Assembly (NCBI RefSeq): GCF_004342985.1
Contig: NZ_SMBO01000005.1
Location: 62,001 to 126,000 of the forward strand
DNA length: 64,000 nucleotides
Source of the DNA: Novosphingobium sp. PhB57
GTDB lineage: Bacteria; Pseudomonadota; Alphaproteobacteria; Sphingomonadales; Sphingomonadaceae
Reading direction: 5' to 3'
The position numbers were made by a program, and so were the translations under genes. The notes under the pieces were generated by a model that was not told where the DNA came from, did no database searches, and saw only the letters and a program-made list of their open reading frames with translations. This document shows positions 24,425-33,254 of the stretch, piece by piece (position 1 is the first letter of the stretch; the number at the start of each line of letters is the position of its first letter).

Positions 24425-26203
24425 ATGTCGAAGCTGAATCGCATGACTCGCCTGGCCTGTACCGCCGCCCTGATCGTCGCCGGATCGCTCGCGTCGCAGC
24501 CGGGTCTTGCCAAGGCACCGGCATCCGCAGCCGCTCCGGCCCCGACTTCGGCCCAGACGCGCCCCAATATCGTGCTGATCGTGCTGGACGATACGGGCTT
24601 CTCGGACATCGGCGCCTTCGGTTCGGAAATCCGCACACCCAACATCGATGCCCTCGCCGCTGGCGGGCTGCGCTACAACCACTTCGACACCAAGGCGGTC
24701 TGCTCCCCCACCCGCGCCGCACTGCTGACCGGGCGCAACCCGCAGACCGTGCGCATGGCCGACCTGCCCGCCAAAGTGCTCAACCCCGCGGACATGACGC
24801 GCGACCGGGGCGAGTTGCCGCAGAACGCCAGCACCATCGCCCAGGTTCTCCACCGCGCCGGCTACGCCACCCATGGCTACGGCAAGTGGCACCTCGCCCC
24901 CGAGGACGAGGACGGATCGCCCGGACATAACGGCTCGTGGCCGCTCCAGCGCGGCTTCGACGATTTCTACGGCTTCTTCCTGGGCTGGTCCGACCAGTAC
25001 CACCCGGACCTGATTGAGGGGAACCGCACGCTCCCCAAGCCCGACCGGCCCGGCTACCACTTCTCGGTCGACATCACCGACCACGCGATCAAGGCGCTCT
25101 CTGCGAACCCGGCGCAGCCGCAATTCGTCTACCTCGCCTTCGGCGCCGCCCATGCGCCGATCCAGGTGCCCAAGGCTTATATAGACGCTTACGCCGGGAT
25201 CTATGAAAAGGGCTGGGACGCCCTGCGGCACGGCCGTCTGGCGCGCCAGAAGCTGATGGGCATCATGCCGCCCCAGGCGGAACTGTCCCCCCGCGCCGAC
25301 GGCGACCGCGCCTGGGCGGACCTGACGCCTGCCGAAAAGACCGTCTTCGCCCGCTTCATGGCCACTTACGCCGGCTTCATCACCCATACCGACGAGCAGA
25401 TCGGGCGGCTGGTCCAGCACCTCAAGGACACCGGGCAGTTCGACAATACGCTCATCATCCTGGTCTCGGACAATGGCGCGGCGTCGGAAGCCGGGCAGAA
25501 GGGTTCGTTCGACCGGATGTACCGGCCCAATACCCTGACCCCCGAACAGATGCTGGCCCGCCTCGACGAACTCGGCACGGACAAGACGCAAAGCGAATAC
25601 CAGCGCCCCTGGGCCTACCTCGGTTCCACCCCGTACAAGCGCTACAAGATCTGGCCGCAGCTCGGCGGCGTGCGCACGCCGATGGTGGTGAGCTGGCCCG
25701 GCCGCATTCACGACGGCGGGCAGGTCCGCAGCCAGTACGTAGACGCAGTGGACATCGCCCCCACCCTGGCCGCTGCGGCCGGTACCGCCTTCCCCAGGGC
25801 GGTCGCGGGGCGCGCGGAAATCGCGGTGGCGGGCAAGTCGATCCTGCCGACGATCGCCAATGCATCCGCGCCTGCCGCCCGCACCGTCCAGTATTTCGAA
25901 CTGCGCGGCAACCGGGCCATCACCCAGGGCAAGTGGCGGGCCCTGGCGGTCCACCCGCGCGACGGCGATTTCGCCAAGGACGTCTGGCAGCTCTTCGATA
26001 CCGAAGCGGACCCGGCGGAAAACCACGACCTGGCCGCCGCAATGCCCGCCAAGCTCAAGGAACTCCAGGCGCTCTGGTGGTCGGAGGCGCGCAAATATTC
26101 CGATCCGCCGCTGGCCGAGGCGCCCAAGCCCTTCCGCTACCGCGAGATGTTCGACGGCAGCGGCGACCGCACGGCTGCCCCCGCCGGGGAGGAACCAAAG
26201 TGA
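24425..26203 (+). CDS. Sulfatase B, exported
   Basis: 592 aa. GAGGAA precedes the ATG at 24425. A Sec-type signal peptide (residues about 1-29, ending LAK) precedes a Pro/Ala linker. The type I sulfatase core begins at RPNIVLIVLDDTGFSD. The formylglycine site is Cys93 in AVCSPTRAALLTGRNP, with Thr at the fourth position of the C-x-P-x-R core. YGKWHLAPEDE and LVSDNGAASE complete the active site. The protein resembles the larger arylsulfatase group with an extended C-terminal part. It follows MFS2 by 64 nt and its stop overlaps the next start by 4 nt. Substrate unknown. Confidence 0.92.
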   Translation: MSKLNRMTRLACTAALIVAGSLASQPGLAKAPASAAAPAPTSAQTRPNIVLIVLDDTGFSDIGAFGSEIRTPNIDALAAGGLRYNHFDTKAVCSPTRAALLTGRNPQTVRMADLPAKVLNPADMTRDRGELPQNASTIAQVLHRAGYATHGYGKWHLAPEDEDGSPGHNGSWPLQRGFDDFYGFFLGWSDQYHPDLIEGNRTLPKPDRPGYHFSVDITDHAIKALSANPAQPQFVYLAFGAAHAPIQVPKAYIDAYAGIYEKGWDALRHGRLARQKLMGIMPPQAELSPRADGDRAWADLTPAEKTVFARFMATYAGFITHTDEQIGRLVQHLKDTGQFDNTLIILVSDNGAASEAGQKGSFDRMYRPNTLTPEQMLARLDELGTDKTQSEYQRPWAYLGSTPYKRYKIWPQLGGVRTPMVVSWPGRIHDGGQVRSQYVDAVDIAPTLAAAAGTAFPRAVAGRAEIAVAGKSILPTIANASAPAARTVQYFELRGNRAITQGKWRALAVHPRDGDFAKDVWQLFDTEADPAENHDLAAAMPAKLKELQALWWSEARKYSDPPLAEAPKPFRYREMFDGSGDRTAAPAGEEPK

Positions 26204-27630
26204 AGGCGCGGTTTGCCCCGGCACTCGCCGCGCTCGCCCTGAGCACCATGATCGGCGGGATCCCGCCCGCGCTCGCCCGGCCCGCCGTACTGGCTGCGGC
26301 TCCTGCCAGCGCCCCCGCTCCGGCTGCGCGCACGTCCGGCCCGCCCAACATCATCCTGATCCTGGCCGACGACTTCGGCGTGGAAGGCATCAATGCCTAT
26401 GGCGGCGAATACCACACGCCCCATGTCGACCGGCTCGCCGCCGAAGGCACCCGTTTCGACAACGCCCACGCCATGCCGCTCTGCTCACCCTCGCGCGTGC
26501 GGCTGATGACCGGGCAGGAGAACTGGCGCAATTACGAGGCCTTCTCCTACCTCGCCCCCGGCCAGCGCACCTTCGGCAATGTCATGAAGGAGGCGGGCTA
26601 CGTCACCGGCATCGTCGGCAAATGGCAGCTCATGGGCAACGGCTTCGACGGCCGCACCGGCATCACGCCCGAGGCCGCCGGGTTCGACGAAAGCTACTTG
26701 TGGCAGCTCCAGGCGCTGACGCCCAAAGGCTCGCGCTACTGGGGGCCGACCCGCGCCGCCAACGGCACGCCGAAGATCAGCGAGGAAGGCTTCGGTCCCG
26801 ATTTCGATAGCAGGAAGGCACTGGACTTCATCTCGCGCCACAAGGACAAGCCGTTCTTCCTCTATTACCCGATGGTCCTGGTCCACAATCCCTGGGTGCA
26901 GACCCCGGATTCGATGACCGCCGAAGGGGCTGCCGACCGTTTCAACGGCATGGTGTCCTACATGGACCGGCTGGTGGGAGACCTGATGGCGCGCCTCAAG
27001 GCGGAGGGGCTGGACCGGAACACTATCGTCATCTTCACTGGAGACAACGGCACCAACCGCCAGATCACCTCCATGCGCGATGGTCATGCGGTTCGCGGCG
27101 GCAAGGGGGCGACCACCATCAATGGTACCCACGTCCCCTTCATCGCCTGGGGTCCGGGCATTCCCAAGGGCAAGGCGAGCGAGGCGCTGGTCGATTTCAC
27201 AGACCTGCTGCCCACTTTCGCCGACATGACCGGACAGCCCGCCCTTGCTGGCAAGGTCGACGGCGTGAGCCAGTGGCCGGTCATCGCAGGCAAGGCGAGC
27301 GCCGCGCGCAGTGCGATCTTCATGCACTATGCGCCGATGTGGCTGTTCAAGCCGGAGCGCTTCGCTTTCGACGCCCGGTGGAAGCTTTACGGAGACGGTC
27401 GCTTCGTGGCGATGGACCCGGTTTCCGGCGTCGAGACCGAAGTGCCCGCCGCCCAGCGCAAGGGCGAGGCCGCGCGTCATTACGCGGCCCTACGCAAGGT
27501 TCTGGCCGATACCCACGACGGCCCGCTCGATCCCACGCGCTACCCCTGGTGCGAAGGCCAGCCATCCGTCGATCCCGGCCAGCCCGCCACCGTCGCCGGC
27601 TGCGGCAGGACACCGGGAGGAGAAGAATGA
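26200..27630 (+). CDS. Sulfatase C, exported
   Basis: 476 aa. The GTG start at 26200 lies inside the previous stop (GTGA overlap) with GGAGG 7 nt upstream. A signal peptide spans about residues 1-27. The core PPNIILILADDFGVEG holds the metal Asp pair. Cys95 in PLCSPSRVRLMTGQ is the formylglycine residue. VGKWQLMG replaces the more common GKWHLG, so the residue after Trp is Gln where most sulfatases have His. IFTGDNGTNRQ follows. It belongs to the compact arylsulfatase-like group. Specificity is unknown; the His-to-Gln change may alter sulfate-group contacts. Confidence 0.9.
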   Translation: MKARFAPALAALALSTMIGGIPPALARPAVLAAAPASAPAPAARTSGPPNIILILADDFGVEGINAYGGEYHTPHVDRLAAEGTRFDNAHAMPLCSPSRVRLMTGQENWRNYEAFSYLAPGQRTFGNVMKEAGYVTGIVGKWQLMGNGFDGRTGITPEAAGFDESYLWQLQALTPKGSRYWGPTRAANGTPKISEEGFGPDFDSRKALDFISRHKDKPFFLYYPMVLVHNPWVQTPDSMTAEGAADRFNGMVSYMDRLVGDLMARLKAEGLDRNTIVIFTGDNGTNRQITSMRDGHAVRGGKGATTINGTHVPFIAWGPGIPKGKASEALVDFTDLLPTFADMTGQPALAGKVDGVSQWPVIAGKASAARSAIFMHYAPMWLFKPERFAFDARWKLYGDGRFVAMDPVSGVETEVPAAQRKGEAARHYAALRKVLADTHDGPLDPTRYPWCEGQPSVDPGQPATVAGCGRTPGGEE

Positions 27631-29093
27631 TGCACCGCACGCTCGTTTCCGCAATGCTGGCAGGCACATGCCTGCTCGGCCTGTCCGGCTGCACGAGGAA
27701 CGCCGTGCCGACCCACACTGCCTCGGCGCAACGACCTGCCGCCGGACGCCCCAACGTCGTCGTCATCCTGGCCGACGATCTCGACTGGGCGGATGTCTCC
27801 ACGTACGGCCGCGCCGACGTGCCGACGCCGAACATAGACCGGATCGCGAAGACCGGCGTGGCCTTCTCCAGCGGCTATGTCACCGCCTCGGTCTGCGCGG
27901 TCAGCCGCGCGGGGCTGCTGACCGGACGAATGCCACAGCGCTTCGGCTTCACTTACAACATCAACGACGAAGGCGACGAAGGCGCGGGATTGCCCGTCGA
28001 CCAGAAGACCCTGGCAGAGCGCCTGAAGCCGCTGGGCTACCGCACGGCCGCCTTCGGCAAGTGGCACCAGGGCGCGGAGCGACAGTTCTATCCCACCGAA
28101 CGCGGCTTCGACGAATTCTTCGGCTTCATCGCGGGCGAAACCAACTACGTCGATCCGAAGACGCCGGGCATCGTCACCACGCCCACCAAGGCGGACAAGT
28201 ACCCGATCACCCCGCGCACCGGCAATCACGCCATGGTCGAAGGCCCGGAGGCCAGGCCTGCCGACGATTTCACCCGCTACCTGACCGACCAGATCACCGA
28301 CCGGGCCGTGGACTTCATCGACCGTTCCGCCGGGGACCGGGAGAACCCCTTCTTCACCTATGTCGCCTATAACGCGCCGCATTGGCCGTTGCAGGTTCCA
28401 CAGGCCTATTACGATCGCTTCCCGCAAGTGAAGGATCCGGTGCGCCGCACCTACATCGCCATGATCGCGGCGATGGACGATGGTATCGGCCGTATTCTCG
28501 ACAGTCTTGAATCACGCGGGCTACGCGACAATACCATAGTCGTGTTTCTCTCCGACAACGGCTGCCCGACCCGCTTCGGCTTCTGCAACCCGGACCATCC
28601 CTGGGGCTCGGGGAAGTTCACTTATCTCGAAGGCGGCGTACGCGTGCCTTTCGTGCTGTCCTGGCCCTCGGGTCTGAAGCCGCAGGGGATCAGCGACAGC
28701 CCGGTCTCCTCGGTCGACATCGCCGCCACCGTGCTTCACGCGGCATCCCCCCGCAGCCCCCTGCCCGCCGAACTGGACGGACGCGACCTGGTGGAAACCG
28801 CCCGCCATCCCGATCCCGACCGTCTGCTCGTCTGGGGGCAGGAGCCGGTCTATGCCGCCCGGCGCGGCGCCCGCAAGCTCTGGGTCTCGCACGACTGGAA
28901 GACCTCCCACCTCTACGACCTGAACCGCGACCCGGCCGAGATGAACGACCTCTCCGCCGCCGACCCGGCAGGCGCGGCCGATCTCTCCGCCGAAATCGAG
29001 CGTTTCCGCGCGGGCCTGCCCGATCCGCGCTGGAAACTTCACTTCACCCGCAAGACCACCGTCAACGGTCGCGAGACCGAATGGGTCTACTGA
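27627..29093 (+). CDS. Sulfatase D, probable lipoprotein
   Basis: 488 aa. The ATG at 27627 overlaps the previous stop (ATGA), with GGGAGGAGAAG upstream. The signal peptide ends in the lipobox LSGC with Cys22, so the enzyme is probably lipid-anchored in the periplasm or at the outer membrane. The core starts RPNVVVILADDLDWAD. The formylglycine motif is VCAVSRAGLLTGR (Cys90): C-A-V-S-R, with Val where Pro is usual. FGKWHQGAERQFYPTERGF and FLSDNGCPTRFGFCN follow. It is 12 nt from the next gene. Substrate unknown. Confidence 0.9.
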   Translation: MMHRTLVSAMLAGTCLLGLSGCTRNAVPTHTASAQRPAAGRPNVVVILADDLDWADVSTYGRADVPTPNIDRIAKTGVAFSSGYVTASVCAVSRAGLLTGRMPQRFGFTYNINDEGDEGAGLPVDQKTLAERLKPLGYRTAAFGKWHQGAERQFYPTERGFDEFFGFIAGETNYVDPKTPGIVTTPTKADKYPITPRTGNHAMVEGPEARPADDFTRYLTDQITDRAVDFIDRSAGDRENPFFTYVAYNAPHWPLQVPQAYYDRFPQVKDPVRRTYIAMIAAMDDGIGRILDSLESRGLRDNTIVVFLSDNGCPTRFGFCNPDHPWGSGKFTYLEGGVRVPFVLSWPSGLKPQGISDSPVSSVDIAATVLHAASPRSPLPAELDGRDLVETARHPDPDRLLVWGQEPVYAARRGARKLWVSHDWKTSHLYDLNRDPAEMNDLSAADPAGAADLSAEIERFRAGLPDPRWKLHFTRKTTVNGRETEWVY

Positions 29094-29105
29094 CGAGGAA
29101 CCCCG

Positions 29106-30833
29106 ATGAAGACCAGAACCGCTCTCCTCGCCCGCGCGCTTGCCGGTGCCGCCTGCTTCGCCGCCCCAGCCCTTTCAGCACTTGTACTACTGTCGCCGCT
29201 TGCCGCGCAGGCCAAGGCGCCTGCCGCCGCGCCCGCGACGCAGGAAGCCCGCCCGCGCAACATCATCTTCGTCCTCGTCGACGACTTGCGCTATGACGGC
29301 ATGGGCTTCCTCCAGCCCGGCCTGCTGAAGACGCCGAACATCGACCGCATGGCGAAAGAGGGAACCTACTTTCCGAACGCCGTCGTCACTTCCTCGCTCT
29401 GCAGCCCCAGCCGCGCCACGATCCTGACCGGGCAGACCGCGCGCAATCACGGTATCGTCGACAACAACGACGGTTCCGAAGCCGGGCTCACCTATTTCCC
29501 CAGCTATCTCCAGCAGGCCGGCTACGACACCGCCTTCTTCGGCAAGTGGCACATGGGCAGCAGCACCGATGCGCCGCGTCCCGGTTTCGACAAGTGGGTG
29601 AGCTTCATGGGCCAGGGCAATTACTGGCCCGCCAAGGCGACCACCGCCCATTCCTCGCCCGACCTCAACGTCGACGGCAAGGAAGTGCCCCAGAAGGGCT
29701 ACATCACTGACGAACTGACCAATTATGCGATGGACTGGCTGACGAAGGAGCGCGATCCGAAGAAGCCCTTCTTCCTCTACCTCAGCCACAAGGGCGTCCA
29801 TTCCGACCCGCTGCCGCCGCCGCGCTACGCCCACCAGTACGACAAGGCGAAGTTCACCCTGCCCGCCAGCGCCGCCAATACGCCGGAGAACAACGCCGGC
29901 AAGCCGGTCTGGGTGCAGAACCAGCGCAATTCCTGGCACGGCATCGACTTCTTCTACAATGCCGACGTGCCGATGACCGAATATCTCAAGTACTACTACG
30001 GCACGCTCTCCGCGATCGACGACAGCCTCGGCCGGATCATGGACTATCTGCGCAAGAACCACCTGGAGAAGGACACGCTGGTCGTGTTCACCTCCGACAA
30101 CGGCTACATGGTCGGCGAGCATGGCCTGATCGACAAGCGCAACGCCTACGAAGCCTCGATCCGCGTGCCGCTGGTGGTGTGGGAGCCGGGCACCGTGCCC
30201 GCCAACAAGGTCAACCCCGGCCGCATCCGCAATCTCGACTTCGCACCGACGTTCCTCGACGTGGCAGGCGCCCAGCGCCCGCAGCAGTTCGAAGGCACGA
30301 GCGCCTGGGGCCTCTGGGCAGGCAAGCAGGCCCCGAGCGACTGGAAGCCGGGTGACTTCACTTACGAATACTACTGGGAATACAACTTCCCCATGACGCC
30401 GGGCACTTTCGCCATCGAGCGGGACCGGGTGAAATACATCCAGTACTACGGCGTCTACGACACCGACGAGCTCTACGACCTCAAGAGCGATCCTGAGGAA
30501 ATGCACAACCTGGTGGACGATCCCAAGTGGGCGGCGAAGAAGCAGGAACTGCGCATCGCGCTCTACGACCAGCTCGCCAACCGGGACGGCAAGCACATGA
30601 TCCCCTACGGCGCGCGTCTCTCGACCGGCGCGGTGCGGCGTGACGTGAACGGCAGCCGCGCGGCGGACTTCCCCGCATCGTGGTACATCAAGCCGAATCC
30701 GACCGACCGGCTCGATCCGATCCTTCCCGATGGACCGGCCAAGCTCAAGGCGCAGGCCGAAGGCAAGCCGCTGATCTACACCCCGCCGCTGAAGGACGAA
30801 TTGGTGAAGCAGGTCGGGAGCGCAGGCCAGTGA
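29106..30833 (+). CDS. Sulfatase E, exported
   Basis: 575 aa. A signal peptide (about residues 1-36) with a long hydrophobic core precedes RNIIFVLVDDLRYDGMGF. Cys99 in SLCSPSRATILTGQ is the formylglycine site. FGKWHMGSSTDAPRPGFD and FTSDNGYMVGEHGLIDK are typical of the branch that includes N-acetylglucosamine-6-sulfatases and iduronate-sulfatase-like enzymes. The segment GLIDKRNAYEASIRVPL is the usual continuation in that branch. A sulfated glycan substrate is therefore favoured over a simple aryl sulfate. Its stop overlaps the next start (GTGA). Confidence 0.92.
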   Translation: MKTRTALLARALAGAACFAAPALSALVLLSPLAAQAKAPAAAPATQEARPRNIIFVLVDDLRYDGMGFLQPGLLKTPNIDRMAKEGTYFPNAVVTSSLCSPSRATILTGQTARNHGIVDNNDGSEAGLTYFPSYLQQAGYDTAFFGKWHMGSSTDAPRPGFDKWVSFMGQGNYWPAKATTAHSSPDLNVDGKEVPQKGYITDELTNYAMDWLTKERDPKKPFFLYLSHKGVHSDPLPPPRYAHQYDKAKFTLPASAANTPENNAGKPVWVQNQRNSWHGIDFFYNADVPMTEYLKYYYGTLSAIDDSLGRIMDYLRKNHLEKDTLVVFTSDNGYMVGEHGLIDKRNAYEASIRVPLVVWEPGTVPANKVNPGRIRNLDFAPTFLDVAGAQRPQQFEGTSAWGLWAGKQAPSDWKPGDFTYEYYWEYNFPMTPGTFAIERDRVKYIQYYGVYDTDELYDLKSDPEEMHNLVDDPKWAAKKQELRIALYDQLANRDGKHMIPYGARLSTGAVRRDVNGSRAADFPASWYIKPNPTDRLDPILPDGPAKLKAQAEGKPLIYTPPLKDELVKQVGSAGQ

Positions 30834-32749
30834 CCGTGGTATCGCGCCGCGCCGTCCTGGGCTCCATCGCCGGCGCCACCACGCTGGCGGCCACGGGCAC
30901 CGCCGCCCGCGCCGCCGCGCCGGTCCAGCGGCCCAACATCCTGTGGATCGTCAGCGAGGACAACAACCCCTACGTCGGCGCCTATGGCGACAAGCTGGCC
31001 CATACGCCCACGATCGACGGGCTGGCGGCCAGGGGCCTGCTGTTCCGCAACGTCTATTCCAATGCCCCGGTCTGCGCGCCGTCGCGCTTCGGCATCCTCA
31101 CCGGGGTCTATCCCGAAAGCTGCGCCCCGGCGAACCAGATGCGCGCGGTGGGCAAGTTGCCGAAGGCATTCCGGACATATCCCGAGCTGATGCGGGCCGC
31201 GGGCTATTTCTGCACCAACAGCGCCAAGACCGACTACAATTGCGACGTGGATCCGCAGGCGATCTGGGACGGACAAGGCAAAGCCGCGCACTGGCGCTCG
31301 CGCGAAGACAAGAGCCAGCCGTTCATGGCCGTGTTCAATTACGAGACCACGCACGAATCGAAGATCTTCAAGCCCACCCAGGGCCGCGTGACGCCGGACA
31401 TGATCAAGGTCCCGGCGTTCCTGCCGGACACGCCCGGCATCCGCCAGGACTTCGCCAGCTACTACAACCTGATGGAAAAGATGGACGGCGAGCTTGCCGA
31501 ACGTCTTGCCGAGCTGGAGGCAGACGGCCTGAGCGAGGACACCATCGTCTTCCACTATTCCGACAATGGCGGCGTCCTCGGCCGGTCCAAGCGCTACTGC
31601 TATGACGAAGGCCTGCGCTGCGAGATGGTGGTCTATGTCCCGGAGAAGTGGCAGCACCTGATGCCCGGCCGCCCGGGCAGCGAGATCGCCTCGCCGGTCA
31701 GCTTCATCGACCTTGCGCCCACGGTGCTGGCCCTGGCCGGGGCCGCGCAGCCCGCGCAGATGACCGGGAAGGCCTTCCTCGGCCCCAAGGCCGCGCCGCA
31801 GAAGTACGCTTTCGGCATGCGCAACCGCATGGACGAGCGGATCGACTTCCAGCGCACCGTCACCGATGGCCGCTGGCGCTATATCCGCAACTACATGCCG
31901 CACCGGCCGCTGGGCCAGCACCAGGCCTTCGAATGGCTCGCCAAGGGCTACCAAGAATGGGAGCAGGCCTATCTCGACGGCAAGCTGACCGAAGCCCAGG
32001 CGCGTTTCTTCCAGCCCAAGGTCTTCGAGGAACTCTACGACCTCAAGGCGGATCCGCTGGAGCTGCACAATCTCGCCGCAGAGCCTGCCCACCGCGCCTT
32101 GCGCAAGACGCTGAGCCAAGCGCTGGACGCGCACATGCTGGCGATCCACGACAACGGCTTCCTGCCCGAGACGATGGTCGGCGAAGGATGGGAGGCAAGC
32201 CGCGATCCCGCCGTCTATCCGCTCAAGACGGTCATGGCGCTCGCCCGCACCGCCGCCATGGGCCGGATCGAGGGCCTGCCCTCGCTGCGCGCTTCGCTGA
32301 CGAGCCCGGTCGAAGTGCTGCGCTACTGGTCGGCCATGGGCCTGCTGATCCTCAGCTCGAAAGCCGCGCCGGCCGAGGCGGAGATGCTGGCTGCCCTGGC
32401 GCGGGAGACATCGCCCCATGTCCGCATCGCCCTGGGCGAGGCGCTGGCGCGCATGAGCGAGCCGCAGGCCGCCGCGAGCCAGACAGCGGCGGCCGCGCTC
32501 ATCGCCCTTTGCGCGGAAGATCGACCCTGGCAGGTGCGGCTCCATGCCATCAATGCCCTTACTTATGTCGGCGCGGCGGCAGCTCCGGCCCTTGATACGG
32601 CGAAACAGGCGATGGCCGGCTCCAACGAATACCTGAAGAGCGCGGGCAAGTATCTCATGCTGAAGCTGACCGGCACCTACACCCCCGCCACGCCGGTGTT
32701 CGACTGGGAGGGCATGCAGGCCCGGATCAAGGCCGGAGGCGCGCCATGA
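30830..32749 (+). CDS. Sulfatase F, sulfamidase-like with C-terminal HEAT-type repeats
   Basis: 639 aa. The GTG start at 30830 overlaps the previous stop. A Tat-like signal (VSRRAVLGSIAGATTLA) is present. The core RPNILWIVSEDNNPYVGAYGD has SED in place of the usual ADD, a signature of the heparan N-sulfatase-like branch. Cys82 lies in PVCAPSRFGILTGVYP. HYSDNGGVLGRSKRY follows. From about residue 500 the protein continues with three or more short helical repeats (VLRYWSAMGLL, VRIALGEALARM, VRLHAINALTYVG) of HEAT type, a possible binding platform. Its stop overlaps the next start by 4 nt. Confidence 0.9.
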   Translation: MTVVSRRAVLGSIAGATTLAATGTAARAAAPVQRPNILWIVSEDNNPYVGAYGDKLAHTPTIDGLAARGLLFRNVYSNAPVCAPSRFGILTGVYPESCAPANQMRAVGKLPKAFRTYPELMRAAGYFCTNSAKTDYNCDVDPQAIWDGQGKAAHWRSREDKSQPFMAVFNYETTHESKIFKPTQGRVTPDMIKVPAFLPDTPGIRQDFASYYNLMEKMDGELAERLAELEADGLSEDTIVFHYSDNGGVLGRSKRYCYDEGLRCEMVVYVPEKWQHLMPGRPGSEIASPVSFIDLAPTVLALAGAAQPAQMTGKAFLGPKAAPQKYAFGMRNRMDERIDFQRTVTDGRWRYIRNYMPHRPLGQHQAFEWLAKGYQEWEQAYLDGKLTEAQARFFQPKVFEELYDLKADPLELHNLAAEPAHRALRKTLSQALDAHMLAIHDNGFLPETMVGEGWEASRDPAVYPLKTVMALARTAAMGRIEGLPSLRASLTSPVEVLRYWSAMGLLILSSKAAPAEAEMLAALARETSPHVRIALGEALARMSEPQAAASQTAAAALIALCAEDRPWQVRLHAINALTYVGAAAAPALDTAKQAMAGSNEYLKSAGKYLMLKLTGTYTPATPVFDWEGMQARIKAGGAP

Positions 32750-33222
32750 GCACTGGCCCTGCCGCCCCCGCACCCACCCTCGCCTATGCCTTTTCCGCAA
32801 GGGTGGAACTGCTCGACCCGATCGACCACGGCATCGTCGAAGGGCGCCGCCGCCGCTTCGTGCCGATCAGCGGCGGCACAGTCTCCGGCCCGGATCTCGA
32901 AGGCGTGGTCCTGCCCGGCGGCGGTGACTGGCAGGCGATCGGCACTGACGGCTCCACCCTGGTCGATGCCCATTATGCGCTGCAGGCCAGCGACGGGACG
33001 ATCATCGACGTGCGCAATGCGGGCGTGCGGGTGGCCAGCGTCGATGTGAGCGAGCGCATCGCGCGCGGGGAGCCGGTCGATCCCGGCAGCTACTACTTCC
33101 GCACCGCCCCGCGCTTCGAAGTGCGCGACGGGCCTCACGCCTGGCTGCGGCAGACGATGTTCATCGCCCGCGGCGTGCGCCATCCCGAAGAGGTTGTGAT
33201 CGATTTCTACCGGGTGGAATGA
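32746..33222 (+). CDS. DUF3237 family protein
   Basis: 158 aa, cytoplasmic, no signal peptide. The DUF3237 fold is recognised from the RRRFVPISGGTVSGPDLEG and LVDAHYALQASDGTIIDVRN blocks and the C-terminal YFRTAPRFE and RGVRHPEEVVIDFY. The biochemical role of the family is unknown; members often sit in aromatic or sugar catabolic operons. It is the last gene of the MFS2-sulfatase operon, overlapping the sulfatase F stop by 4 nt, which ties it to that pathway. Confidence 0.85.
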   Translation: MSTGPAAPAPTLAYAFSARVELLDPIDHGIVEGRRRRFVPISGGTVSGPDLEGVVLPGGGDWQAIGTDGSTLVDAHYALQASDGTIIDVRNAGVRVASVDVSERIARGEPVDPGSYYFRTAPRFEVRDGPHAWLRQTMFIARGVRHPEEVVIDFYRVE

Positions 33223-33254
33223 TCCGGCCCGGAACGCTCGGTTCCGCTTGAGCC

